DNA of 64,000 nt, taken from positions 310,001 through 374,000 of the forward strand of contig NZ_VFME01000001.1 of assembly GCF_006714895.1 (NCBI RefSeq), in the 5' to 3' direction. This stretch comes from Gramella sp. Hel_I_59. Its GTDB lineage: Bacteria; Bacteroidota; Bacteroidia; Flavobacteriales; Flavobacteriaceae. Under the pieces are notes generated by a model, which was given only the letters and a program-made list of their open reading frames with translations, ran no database searches and was not told the DNA's origin. Each line of letters begins with the position of its first letter. Position 1 is the first letter of the stretch. Below, one piece after another: positions 8,733-17,199 of this stretch. The translations under genes were made by a program, and so were the position numbers.

Positions 8733-9167
8733 TTATAACTGCTCCATTACAACAGGGATGGTAACTACTTCATATATCGCTTCATCTCCTTCCTGTCCCT
8801 TCCAGAATCTAAAAGTATAATCTGTCTCTTCATCGATGGTCACCACAAACATTGTGCTTGAAGTTGCTCCAACTACATCTCTGGTACAGGAATTATTTTC
8901 GACAACAGCAGTAACTACCGAAATGTAGATCTGGCTTCTGTCATTTGAAGCACTACCGGCTCTGCGAGCGTCCAGCGCCTGAAAGTTATTACAATCTGAC
9001 GGAAGTACGAAATCTACTTTTACATCGTAGGTTCTACCCATTACGAATTCGTCTGGCAGATCGTGACTGGTAATGCTTGCTAATTCGTAGGAGGTGATTT
9101 GGGAATCATTATCTACTGAACAACTTATTAGCAGTAATGTTAGGGCTATTACAACCAATTTTCTCAT
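8733..9167 (-). CDS. Predicted small lipoprotein
   Basis: A 144-residue product with a lipoprotein signal (TLLLISC, Cys16) and a mature domain of unknown family, with a beta-rich look (MGRTYDVKVDFVLP, DYTFRFWKGQEGDEA). It lies directly upstream of the ECF sigma factor gene with no terminator between, so it may belong to the same operon as an envelope-located sensor or output. That link is positional only. I do not recognise the family. Confidence 0.6.
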   Translation of the reverse strand: MRKLVVIALTLLLISCSVDNDSQITSYELASITSHDLPDEFVMGRTYDVKVDFVLPSDCNNFQALDARRAGSASNDRSQIYISVVTAVVENNSCTRDVVGATSSTMFVVTIDEETDYTFRFWKGQEGDEAIYEVVTIPVVMEQL

Positions 9168-9224
9168 ATTCTTATTGCTTTTATAGTAGATGCAATAATT
9201 GAGAAATGGTTGCGTAGGTATCAG

Positions 9225-9249
9225 AAAAAATCCCCGGATGGGGATTTTT
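9225..9249 (-). terminator. Intrinsic terminator of recA
   Basis: AAAAATCCCC / GGGGATTTTT pairs over 10 bp around a GGAT loop, directly after the recA stop; on the minus strand it ends in a T-run. Confidence 0.8.
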
Positions 9250-9251
9250 AA

Positions 9252-10268
9252 TTAAGCTTCTCTAGCGACCTTGATCGCATCTTTAATTTTGACTTCCAGT
9301 TCTTCCATAAGATCTGGATTATCTTTTAATAAGGTTTTTACTGCATCACGACCCTGTCCAAGTTTGGTGTCTTCATAGCTGAACCATGATCCACTTTTCT
9401 TAACGATCTCGTAATCCACACCAATATCGATGATCTCACCGATTTTAGAAACACCTTCACCGTACATGATATCGAATTCGGCAGTTTTAAATGGTGGAGC
9501 AACCTTGTTCTTCACTACTTTAACCCTGGTCTTATTACCCATTACGTTATTTGCGCTATCCTTGATCTGGGTAGATCTTCTAATATCCAAACGAACGGAA
9601 GCGTAGAATTTAAGTGCATTACCACCAGTAGTAGTTTCCGGATTCCCGAACATTACCCCGATCTTCTCTCTTAGCTGGTTGATAAAGATCACCGTACAAT
9701 TTGTTTTGCTAATAGAAGCAGTAAGTTTTCTAAGTGCCTGAGACATTAACCTCGCATGCAGTCCCATTTTAGAATCACCCATCTCACCTTCGATCTCACT
9801 CTTTGGTGTAAGTGCCGCAACGGAGTCAATTACAATGATATCGATCGCACCAGAGCGAATAAGATTATCTGTTATTTCAAGTGCCTGTTCACCGTTATCT
9901 GGTTGAGAGATGATCAGGTTATCAATATCAACATCAAGTTTTTCAGCATAAAAACGATCAAAAGCATGTTCTGCATCAATAAAAGCAGCAATACCGCCTT
10001 TTTTCTGAGCTTCAGCTATCGCATGTAAAGTAAGAGTTGTTTTACCAGAAGATTCAGGACCATAGATCTCGATCACTCTTCCTCTTGGGTATCCACCAAC
10101 TCCTAAAGCAAGATCCAATCCAAGGGATCCCGTAGAAATTGCGTCTACATCTACGACCACCTGGTCGCTCATTTTCATCACGGTACCCTTTCCGTAGGTT
10201 TTATCCATTTTGTCAAGGGTAAGCTTTAAGGCTTTTAATTTCGCTTCTTTCTCTTTATCGTTGCTCAT
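9252..10268 (-). CDS. recA: Recombinase RecA
   Basis: ATP-dependent strand-exchange protein for homologous recombination and repair. The 338-residue sequence shows the Walker A (GPESSGKTT, ~70-78), [22 protein letters not shown] with Walker B, loop L1/L2 residues ([28 protein letters not shown]) and the C-terminal core. The length is typical, with a short acidic tail. The upstream region carries a possible imperfect -7 element (TATTTTAG, minus strand); I see no obvious LexA operator, in keeping with the frequent absence of LexA in this phylum. It is divergent from trhO and monocistronic, with its own terminator. Confidence 0.98.
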   Translation of the reverse strand: MSNDKEKEAKLKALKLTLDKMDKTYGKGTVMKMSDQVVVDVDAISTGSLGLDLALGVGGYPRGRVIEIYGPESSGKTTLTLHAIAEAQKKGGIAAFIDAEHAFDRFYAEKLDVDIDNLIISQPDNGEQALEITDNLIRSGAIDIIVIDSVAALTPKSEIEGEMGDSKMGLHARLMSQALRKLTASISKTNCTVIFINQLREKIGVMFGNPETTTGGNALKFYASVRLDIRRSTQIKDSANNVMGNKTRVKVVKNKVAPPFKTAEFDIMYGEGVSKIGEIIDIGVDYEIVKKSGSWFSYEDTKLGQGRDAVKTLLKDNPDLMEELEVKIKDAIKVAREA

Positions 10269-10422
10269 GTATATGTTTTAAAATATATCCAATTAAGGTG
10301 TGCTAAAATAATATAAGTTTTGTTGCAATACAATAAAAATGTAGCTACAATTATGGAATTATTCCAAATATTTGGATAAGCTTTGGAAATACTCTCAAAT
10401 TTTCTCACCTCAGTTAAAAATG

Positions 10423-10430
10423 TATCTTTG
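10423..10430 (+). promoter_or_regulatory. Promoter -7 element of trhO
   Basis: TATCTTTG, exact TAnnTTTG match, 37 bases upstream of the ATG. The recA-trhO interval (10269-10467) holds otherwise only AT-rich sequence. Confidence 0.6.
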
Positions 10431-10467
10431 CCGAAATTTTTCTTAACCCTTAAAATATTAGTATAGC

Positions 10468-11499
10468 ATGCAACTGTACAATAAATTGAGCGCTAAGGAA
10501 AGGGAAGCACTATTAGAAGAAGCCGGTGAAGACAGGCTTACGCTCTCTTTCTATGCTTACGCAAAAATCGGGAATCCCGAACTTTTCAGAAATCATCTTT
10601 TTATAGCCTGGGACCAGATGGATGTTCTCGGTAGGATCTATGTAGCTCACGAAGGCATTAATGCCCAGCTTTCAGTTCCTGCTAAGCGATTTAATGAATT
10701 CAAGAAATTTCTGGATGAAATCTATTTTCTGGAGAATGTTCGATTGAACATCGCTATAGAGCATGATATCAAATCCTTTCTGAAGTTAAAGGTGAAAGTG
10801 CGTAAGAAGATCGTAGCAGATGGTCTTAATGATGATACTTTTGATGTAACCAATAAAGGAATTCACGTTGATGCTAACAGGTTCAATGAATTAATAAATG
10901 ATCCAAACACGGTGCTGGTAGATATGAGAAATCACTACGAGAGCGAAATTGGTCATTTTCAGGGAGCGATCACACCAGATGTGGATACCTTCCGTGATTC
11001 ACTGGATATTATTGAAGAAGATTTAAAAGATCATAAGGAAGATAAGAATCTGGTGATGTACTGTACAGGCGGAATACGTTGTGAGAAGGCAAGTGCTTAC
11101 TATAAACATAAAGGTTTCCAGAACGTGTATCAACTGGAAGGTGGTATTATCGAATATACCCGTCAGGTTGAAAATCAGCAACTGGAAAATAAATTTATAG
11201 GTAAGAACTTTGTTTTTGATCATCGACGTGCCGAGCGAATTTCCGAAGATGTGATCGCACAGTGTCATCAATGCGGAAAAGCTTGTGATACGCATGTGAA
11301 TTGCGCGAACGAAGCATGTCATCTGTTATTCATTCAGTGTGAGGAATGTGCTGAAAAAATGGATAACTGTTGTTCTACAGATTGTAAAGAGATCCATGCC
11401 TTACCTTTTGAAGAACAGAAAGCATTGAGAAAAGGAAAAGGAGCCAGCAACAAGATCTTTAAAAAAGGAAGATCTGAAGTTTTGCGTTATAAGCAATAG
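10468..11499 (+). CDS. trhO: tRNA uridine-34 hydroxylase TrhO (rhodanese family, YceA)
   Basis: Oxygen-dependent formation of 5-hydroxyuridine at wobble position 34 of tRNA. The 343 residues contain an N-terminal acylphosphatase-like/UPF0176 domain (~25-120), a rhodanese domain (~130-235) with the family signature CTGGIRCEKA, and a C-terminal Cys-rich region (CHQCGKACDTHVNC, then CEECAEKMDNCC) likely to bind metal. Length and signature agree with Flavobacteria TrhO. A good -7 element precedes it. The region after it (11500-11704) holds a structured element and no other gene. Confidence 0.93.
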   Translation: MQLYNKLSAKEREALLEEAGEDRLTLSFYAYAKIGNPELFRNHLFIAWDQMDVLGRIYVAHEGINAQLSVPAKRFNEFKKFLDEIYFLENVRLNIAIEHDIKSFLKLKVKVRKKIVADGLNDDTFDVTNKGIHVDANRFNELINDPNTVLVDMRNHYESEIGHFQGAITPDVDTFRDSLDIIEEDLKDHKEDKNLVMYCTGGIRCEKASAYYKHKGFQNVYQLEGGIIEYTRQVENQQLENKFIGKNFVFDHRRAERISEDVIAQCHQCGKACDTHVNCANEACHLLFIQCEECAEKMDNCCSTDCKEIHALPFEEQKALRKGKGASNKIFKKGRSEVLRYKQ

Positions 11500-11532
11500 T
11501 TTCTTCTAAATGGTGGAGCCAATTAATATTGG

Positions 11533-11540
11533 TATATTTA
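11533..11540 (+). promoter_or_regulatory. Possible -7 element of the ricT-like leader
   Basis: TATATTTA differs from TAnnTTTG only in the last base. It lies ~30 bases before the structured element at 11568-11690 and would give a leader of about 160 bases. Confidence 0.35.
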
Positions 11541-11567
11541 CTGTTGAAAATTTTTATGAACCTCAAG

Positions 11568-11690
11568 GAGGTACTTTAGGGAATGCCGAATGCCCGCTAT
11601 TAGGGCTGTGAAGATGAAGGAGATCCTGCACCAGAAAGCAAAGCGCTTAGACAGGATGATGTTTTACAGGCTATCTAAAGCTACGCCCTC
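11568..11690 (+). ncRNA. Structured RNA element (leader or small RNA) upstream of the ricT-like gene
   Basis: The ends pair: GAG+GTACTTTAG (11568-11579) with CTAAAG-C-TAC-gcc-CTC (11675-11690), 12 bp with two bulges. Inside are GCC 11585-11587 with GGC 11669-11671, hairpin GCCC/GGGC (11592-11606, 7-base loop), and hairpin ATCCTG/CAGGAT (11623-11657) with inner AAGC/GCTT (11636-11648). There is no T-run after it and the next gene starts 14 bases on, so a 5' leader or processed RNA is likelier than a separate terminated transcript. Rfam families such as 6S-Flavo or Flavo-1 are candidates I could not test. Confidence 0.45.
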
Positions 11691-11704
11691 AATATATATA
11701 ACAT

Positions 11705-12880
11705 ATGGCTTGCACAAGTTGCTCGACCGGCAAAGACGGTCAGCCGAAAGGATGTAAGAACAACGGAACCTGTGGAACAGACAGTTGCAATAAACTGAGC
11801 GTTTTCGACTGGCTTTCAAATATGTCTCTTCCGGGAGGCGTGGAACCTTTTAATATCGTAGAAGTACGTTTTAAAAACGGCCGTAAACACTTCTATAGAA
11901 ATACTGAAAATCTAAGTCTTAGTATTGGCGATGTAGTTGCTACGGAAGCCAGCCCGGGTCACGATGTAGGACAGGTTAGTCTTACCGGCGAACTCGTTCG
12001 CGTACAGATGAAGAAGAAAAAAGTCGCTAAGGATTCCGAAGAAGTTCTGAAGATCTATCGTAAAGCTTCTCAAAGAGATATCGATATCTGGCAGGAAGGA
12101 AGAGAGCGTGAGGAGAAGATCAAACAACGATCAAGACAGATCGCTATCAGGCTTAATCTAAGTATGAAAATTAGCGATATTGAGTTCCAGGGAGATGGTT
12201 CCAAAGCTACTTTTTACTATACTGCGGAAGATCGTGTGGATTTTAGACAATTAATAAAGGAGTTCGCACGGGAATTCAATACCCGTATTGAGATGAAGCA
12301 GATCGGGCTTCGACAGGAAGCGGCCAGACTTGGAGGAATTGGTTCCTGTGGTCGCGAACTTTGTTGTTCAACCTGGCTTACTGACTTTAGATCTGTTAGC
12401 ACTTCAGCAGCAAGATATCAGCAATTATCCCTTAATCCTCAGAAACTTGCAGGACAATGCGGGAAATTAAAGTGCTGCCTGAACTACGAATTGGACACTT
12501 ATCTGGAAGCATTAAAATCTTTTCCAAAAACCGACGTTAAGTTAAAGACCAAGAAAGGAACTGCCGTATGTCAAAAAATAGACATTTTTAAAGGTGCTCT
12601 CTGGTATGCTTATGAAGGAGAATGGATGAACTGGCACCAGTTGAGTCCGGAACAGGCCAATAAGATCGTAGCACTGAACAAAAAAGGTGAAGCAGCTACA
12701 AGCCTGGAAGAATATGAAACAGAAGTGATCCTGAGCGAAGAAAAAGAAAAAGGATTCAATAATTCTGGAGGTGAAGATAGTCTTACGCGTTTTGATAAAC
12801 CAAAGCAGCAACAAAGTAAGAAACGAAATAAGAAAAGAAAGAAACGCAAGCCAAACCCAACAAAGTCTAAGAATGCGTAA
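11705..12880 (+). CDS. PSP1-domain protein, RicT-like
   Basis: The 391-residue cytosolic protein starts with a Cys-rich head (Cys at 3, 6, 17, 23 and 28) that could bind a metal or Fe-S cluster. The PSP1/RicT core (~35-270) contains VEVRFKNGRKHFY, the C-terminal PSP1 segment (FYYTAEDRVDFRQLIKEFA) and further paired cysteines (GSCGRELCC, CGKLKCCLNYE). A Lys/Arg-rich tail follows. In Bacillus the relative RicT acts in RNA processing with RicA/RicF; the Bacteroidota role is not established. The gldH start lies 8 bases inside its 3' end, so the two are translationally coupled. Confidence 0.85.
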   Translation: MACTSCSTGKDGQPKGCKNNGTCGTDSCNKLSVFDWLSNMSLPGGVEPFNIVEVRFKNGRKHFYRNTENLSLSIGDVVATEASPGHDVGQVSLTGELVRVQMKKKKVAKDSEEVLKIYRKASQRDIDIWQEGREREEKIKQRSRQIAIRLNLSMKISDIEFQGDGSKATFYYTAEDRVDFRQLIKEFAREFNTRIEMKQIGLRQEAARLGGIGSCGRELCCSTWLTDFRSVSTSAARYQQLSLNPQKLAGQCGKLKCCLNYELDTYLEALKSFPKTDVKLKTKKGTAVCQKIDIFKGALWYAYEGEWMNWHQLSPEQANKIVALNKKGEAATSLEEYETEVILSEEKEKGFNNSGGEDSLTRFDKPKQQQSKKRNKKRKKRKPNPTKSKNA

Positions 12881-13355
12881 AGTTTTTTGCCTATTAATTT
12901 TTGTTTCAGCGCTTACAGTTGGCTGTGATGAAAAACGGGTTTTTGATGAATATCAGGCGGTACAGCAATGGCATAAAGATTCACTGGTCACTTTTGAACT
13001 GGAGGAACTGGACTCTACCAAGGTGTACGATCTGTTTATAAATGTGAGAAACAATAACCAGTACGCTTACAGTAATTTGTTCTTAATAACCGAGATCAGG
13101 TTCCCGCAGGGAAAGGTGATCAGCGATACTCTCGAGTATGAAATGGCTCAACCAGATGGTAAATGGCTTGGGGAAGGTTTTGGAGATATCAAGGAAAGCA
13201 AACTCTGGTACAAGGAAGAGGTTAAGTTTGAAGAATCGGGCAATTACAAAGTGAGCATACAACAGGCGATGCGTAAGAATGGTGATGTGGACGGTATCGA
13301 AGAACTGGAAGGAATTACCGATATAGGATTCAGAATTGAAAAGAACGACAATTAA
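12873..13355 (+). CDS. gldH: Gliding motility lipoprotein GldH
   Basis: The 160-residue product starts at ATG 12873, inside the end of the upstream gene; an earlier in-frame start at 12771 would remove the signal peptide. A lipoprotein signal ends at LTVGC (Cys18). The mature part (FDEYQAVQQWHKDSLVTFEL, FLITEIRFPQGKVISDTLEYEM) matches GldH, a lipoprotein required for flavobacterial gliding and linked to type IX secretion function. It lies in the usual ricT-like/gldH/PBP1A order. GldH alone does not prove the strain glides. Confidence 0.9.
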   Translation: MRKVFCLLIFVSALTVGCDEKRVFDEYQAVQQWHKDSLVTFELEELDSTKVYDLFINVRNNNQYAYSNLFLITEIRFPQGKVISDTLEYEMAQPDGKWLGEGFGDIKESKLWYKEEVKFEESGNYKVSIQQAMRKNGDVDGIEELEGITDIGFRIEKNDN

Positions 13356-13369
13356 TTTTTAGCATATAA

Positions 13370-15679
13370 ATGGCCGCTACTACCAAGAAAACAAAGAAAC
13401 CAGCGCATAGCAATCGCAAGTATATCGTAGGTTTCTGGACATTATTCGGAATTGGGATTCTAGCCGGAATTCTAATTTTTCTTTTTGCAGGTTGGGGATT
13501 CTTCGGAAAGATGCCATCTTTCGATGAACTCGAAAACCCTGAAAAAAATCTTGCTACAGAAATAATGTCCTCAGATGGTGAAACCCTGGGGAAATATTAC
13601 AGTGAAAACAGAACTCCAATTAAGTATGAAGACCTGCCAGACCATTTAGTACAGGCCGTGGTAGCTACCGAGGATGAACGCTTCTATCAACATGCAGGGA
13701 TCGATGCAAAGGGAACTGTAAGAGCAGCAGTGTATCTTGGAACCAGAGGTGGGGCCAGTACGATCACTCAGCAATTAGCTAAATTATTATTTACTGAGAA
13801 TCTTGCTACTAATGATCTAGAAAGGATCTTTCAAAAAACCAAAGAATGGGTAATTGCTACTCGTCTTGAAAGACAGTATACCAAGGAAGAGATCATCACA
13901 ATGTATTTAAATAAATACGGTTTTGGTTACCAGGGAATCGGAATTCGATCTGCTTCCAATATCTATTTTGGTAAAGAGGCAAAAGATTTGAATATCGAGG
14001 AATCTGCGGTATTGACGGGAATGTTGAAAAATTCTTCTTTGTTCAATCCAGTGCGTAGACCTGAAATGGTTAAAAACAGAAGAAACCAGGTATTAGCACA
14101 AATGAATCGTAATGGATTTGTTTCTGAACAGGAACTGGATTCTTTGCAGAAACTTCCCATGAAAATAGAATTTACTCCGGAAGGGCATGATGAAGGAATG
14201 GCGACTTATTTTAGAGCTTACCTTCAGGGGTTCATGAAAGAATGGATCGAAGAAAATCCTAAACCAGATGGATCTAAATATAGCCTTTACAGCGACGGAC
14301 TCAAGATCTACACCAGCATTGATTCAAAAATGCAGGAATATGCAGAGAATGCAGTAACCAGTCATATAGCCAATCTTCAGAAATCATTTGATCGCCAGAA
14401 CGAGAAAAACCCAACGGCACCTTTCCGCGATATTACAGAAGATGAGGTAGAGTCAAGTATTCAGAATGCGATGAGAGTTTCTGCACGATGGAAGAAAATG
14501 AAATCACAGGGAAAATCTGATTCTGAGATCAAGAAATCCTTCAAAGAGAAAGCGGAAATGAGAGTTTTCAGCTGGAAAGGAACTATTGATACAGTGATGA
14601 CTCCGCGTGATTCAATCCTTTACTATAAAGCATTTTTGCAAGCGGGAATGATGTCTATGGTTCCTCAAACCGGCGAAGTAAAAGCCTGGGTTGGAGGAAT
14701 TGACTTTAAGCATTTTAAATACGAGCATGTTAAACAAGGGAAAAGACAGGTAGGTTCTACCTTTAAACCATTTGTGTATGCAACTGCAATAGATCAGCTT
14801 AAGTTTTCACCTTGTGATACTTTGCCGAGATCTAAATTTACGATCGAAGCCGGCAAACATGGAAATATGAAAGACTGGGCGCCTAGAAACAGTGATAATA
14901 AATATTCCGGAATGCTTTCGCTTAAACAGGCCCTGGCAAACTCTGTAAATACCATTACTGCGCGATTGATCGATAAAACAGGTCCGGGACCCGTGATCGA
15001 TCTACTTGGAAAACTGGGTATCGATACTAGAAATGTGCCTGCAGTACCTTCGATTGCACTGGGAACAGCAGATATCAGTCTTTTTGAGATGGTTTCTGCG
15101 TACAGCACATTTGCGAACCAGGGAGTTTATATCAAACCGGTGATGGTGAATCGTATTGAAGACAAGAATGGAACTGTGCTTTATCAAAATGTTCCAGAAA
15201 CCAGGGATGTACTTAGCAAAGAAGCGGCTTACGTAACTGTGAACCTATTGGAGGGTGTAACTCAGGGAGGTTCAGGAACCAGGCTCCGTAATACCTGGGG
15301 AACCACCAATGCATTTTACAAGGATGTGATGACCGGTTATCCATACGATTTTAAAAATCCGATTGCAGGTAAAACAGGTACCACCCAAAATCAAAGTGAT
15401 GGTTGGTTTATGGGAATGGTGCCAGACCTTGTTACAGGAGTATGGGTAGGAGCTGAAGATCGTGCAGTGCACTTTCCAGGAATACAATATGGTCAGGGAG
15501 CCACCATGGCACTGCCAATCTGGGGAATGTATATGAAAGATGTTTATGCAAATCCTGATCTTAAAGTATCCAAAGAAGCTTTTGAAAGACCGGAGAATTT
15601 GAGTATCGCAACAGATTGTTCCAGCTATAACTCAAATAGTTCAAATGACGATTCGGTTCCAGACGAGCTTGATTTTTAA
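13370..15679 (+). CDS. Penicillin-binding protein 1A, bifunctional transglycosylase/transpeptidase
   Basis: The 769-residue class A PBP polymerises lipid II and cross-links peptidoglycan. One membrane anchor at ~19-42; GT51 transglycosylase at ~60-250 with EDERFYQHAG and GGASTITQQLAKLLF; transpeptidase at ~420-720 with the SxxK motif (STFK in GSTFKPF), SVN, and KTGTTQN. All catalytic motifs are intact. A low-complexity S/N/D tail ends the protein. It lies 14 bases after gldH in the same direction, probably one operon with ricT-like and gldH. Confidence 0.95.
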   Translation: MAATTKKTKKPAHSNRKYIVGFWTLFGIGILAGILIFLFAGWGFFGKMPSFDELENPEKNLATEIMSSDGETLGKYYSENRTPIKYEDLPDHLVQAVVATEDERFYQHAGIDAKGTVRAAVYLGTRGGASTITQQLAKLLFTENLATNDLERIFQKTKEWVIATRLERQYTKEEIITMYLNKYGFGYQGIGIRSASNIYFGKEAKDLNIEESAVLTGMLKNSSLFNPVRRPEMVKNRRNQVLAQMNRNGFVSEQELDSLQKLPMKIEFTPEGHDEGMATYFRAYLQGFMKEWIEENPKPDGSKYSLYSDGLKIYTSIDSKMQEYAENAVTSHIANLQKSFDRQNEKNPTAPFRDITEDEVESSIQNAMRVSARWKKMKSQGKSDSEIKKSFKEKAEMRVFSWKGTIDTVMTPRDSILYYKAFLQAGMMSMVPQTGEVKAWVGGIDFKHFKYEHVKQGKRQVGSTFKPFVYATAIDQLKFSPCDTLPRSKFTIEAGKHGNMKDWAPRNSDNKYSGMLSLKQALANSVNTITARLIDKTGPGPVIDLLGKLGIDTRNVPAVPSIALGTADISLFEMVSAYSTFANQGVYIKPVMVNRIEDKNGTVLYQNVPETRDVLSKEAAYVTVNLLEGVTQGGSGTRLRNTWGTTNAFYKDVMTGYPYDFKNPIAGKTGTTQNQSDGWFMGMVPDLVTGVWVGAEDRAVHFPGIQYGQGATMALPIWGMYMKDVYANPDLKVSKEAFERPENLSIATDCSSYNSNSSNDDSVPDELDF

Positions 15680-15688
15680 ATAATCTTC

Positions 15689-15720
15689 AGTAATTCAGTG
15701 TAATAATTCTGAATTATTTA
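15689..15720 (+). terminator. Weak hairpin after the PBP1A gene
   Basis: TAATTCAG (15691-15698) pairs with CTGAATTA (15709-15716); only TTTAATT follows. AU-rich and therefore weak. Confidence 0.35.
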
Positions 15721-15762
15721 ATTAAGCCAACTTCAGTCGTTGTATTGACCTTTTAAATTTTG

Positions 15763-15770
15763 TATTTTCG
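15763..15770 (+). promoter_or_regulatory. Probable -7 element of scoAB
   Basis: TATTTTCG, one mismatch to TAnnTTTG, 18 bases before the scoA start. A TTG lies at 15745-15747, but the 15-base spacing is short for a -33 box. Confidence 0.4.
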
Positions 15771-15788
15771 GATTAAATTCTGAAAAAA

Positions 15789-16490
15789 ATGATCATAAAA
15801 ACGGTTGATAGCGTACAGAAGGCTACAGAAGGTGTAGAAGACGGAATGACTTTTATGCTAGGTGGTTTTGGACTCTGCGGAATTCCGGAGAACGCCATTT
15901 CTGAACTGGTACGCCTTAATATTAAAAATCTTACCTGTATTTCTAATAACGCAGGAGTAGATGATTTTGGACTTGGGCAATTACTTCACAAGAAACAGAT
16001 CGATAAAATGGTTTCCTCATACGTAGGAGAAAATGCCATTTTTGAGAAACAAATGCTTAGCGGTGAACTTGATGTGGAATTGATTCCGCAGGGAACGCTT
16101 GCAGCAAGATGCCAGGCAGCACAACAAGGTTTTCCTGCGATCTATACACCAGCAGGTTATGGAACTGAAGTTGCAGAAGGTAAGGAAACGAGAGAGTTTG
16201 ACGGAAAAATGTACGTACTAGAAGAAGCTTTCAAGGCAGATTTCGCTTTTGTAAAAGCCTGGAAAGGGGATAGAGCTGGGAACCTTATCTTTAAAGGAAC
16301 AGCCAGAAACTTTAATCCGGTCATGTGTGGTGCAGCGAAGATCACCGTAGCTGAGGTGGAAGAACTTGTCGAGCCTGGAGAACTGGATCCAAACCATATC
16401 CACGTTCCGGGAATTTTTGTACAAAGAATTTTCCAGGGAAAGGATTACGAGAAGAGAATTGAACAACGTACGGTTAGACAAAAAGATTAA
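15789..16490 (+). CDS. scoA: 3-oxoacid CoA-transferase, subunit A
   Basis: Alpha subunit of succinyl-CoA:3-ketoacid CoA-transferase, which moves CoA from succinyl-CoA to acetoacetate in ketone-body and branched-chain catabolism. The 233 residues show the family-typical [19 protein letters not shown] at ~20-38 and the long [12 protein letters not shown] loop. It is followed after 3 bases by subunit B, an obligate two-gene operon. Full length, no anomalies. Confidence 0.94.
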   Translation: MIIKTVDSVQKATEGVEDGMTFMLGGFGLCGIPENAISELVRLNIKNLTCISNNAGVDDFGLGQLLHKKQIDKMVSSYVGENAIFEKQMLSGELDVELIPQGTLAARCQAAQQGFPAIYTPAGYGTEVAEGKETREFDGKMYVLEEAFKADFAFVKAWKGDRAGNLIFKGTARNFNPVMCGAAKITVAEVEELVEPGELDPNHIHVPGIFVQRIFQGKDYEKRIEQRTVRQKD

Positions 16491-16493
16491 ACA

Positions 16494-17150
16494 ATGGCAC
16501 TAGATAAAAACGGAATAGCACAACGAATTGCTAAAGAAGTAAAGGATGGATATTATGTAAATCTTGGAATAGGAATTCCAACATTAGTGGCAAACTTTGT
16601 TCGCGACGATATTCAGGTAGAGTTCCAGAGTGAAAACGGAATTCTTGGAATGGGTCGTTTTCCCTTAGATGGAGAAGAGGATGCAGATCTTATAAATGCC
16701 GGGAAACAGACGATCACAGCCAGGCCCGGAGCAAGTTTCTTCGATTCTGCCACAAGTTTTGGTATGATTCGAGGAAAGCATGTGGACCTAACAATCCTTG
16801 GAGCTATGGAAGTAGCTGAGAACGGAGATATCGCTAACTGGAAGATTCCGGGGAAAATGGTGAAAGGAATGGGTGGAGCCATGGACCTGGTAGCTTCAGC
16901 AGAAAATATTATTGTGGCCATGATGCATACTAATAAGGCTGGAGAGTCCAAATTGCTGAAAAGATGTTCTCTGCCGCTTACAGGCGTTGGCTGCGTTACC
17001 AAGATCGTAACTAACCTGGCGGTGATAGAAGTAACCGATAATGGCTTTAAATTGCTTGAAACAGCACCGGGTGTAAGTGTGGAAGACGTTCAAAATGCTA
17101 CGGAAGGAAAACTCCTCGTCGAAGGCGATATTCCTGAAATGCAGTTATAA
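16494..17150 (+). CDS. scoB: 3-oxoacid CoA-transferase, subunit B
   Basis: Beta subunit carrying the catalytic glutamate that forms the covalent CoA thioester: SENGILGMG with Glu47. The 218 residues also contain NLGIGIPTLVANF and GAMDLVASAENIIVAM. Length matches other ScoB proteins. It ends the operon and is followed by a strong terminator. Substrate preference (acetoacetate versus other 3-oxoacids) is inferred from family. Confidence 0.95.
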   Translation: MALDKNGIAQRIAKEVKDGYYVNLGIGIPTLVANFVRDDIQVEFQSENGILGMGRFPLDGEEDADLINAGKQTITARPGASFFDSATSFGMIRGKHVDLTILGAMEVAENGDIANWKIPGKMVKGMGGAMDLVASAENIIVAMMHTNKAGESKLLKRCSLPLTGVGCVTKIVTNLAVIEVTDNGFKLLETAPGVSVEDVQNATEGKLLVEGDIPEMQL

Positions 17151-17154
17151 AATT

Positions 17155-17181
17155 AAAGCCGGATTTATTCCGGCTTTTTTT
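17155..17181 (+). terminator. Intrinsic terminator after scoB, usable in both directions
   Basis: AAAGCCGGA / TCCGGCTTT pairs over 9 bp with a TTTAT loop and a T-run on the plus strand. It also sits just after the convergent serine hydrolase gene. Confidence 0.85.
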
Positions 17182-17199
17182 ATGTTCTAAGCTTAGATA

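Noticed and set aside
11568..11690. Classical 6S RNA or tmRNA
   Set aside because: Multi-hairpin layout rather than a single long rod with a central bubble, no tRNA-like ends, and no terminator; kept only as an unnamed structured element.
12771..12872. Longer GldH start at 12771
   Set aside because: Would put 34 basic residues before the lipoprotein signal; it overlaps the ricT-like gene heavily.
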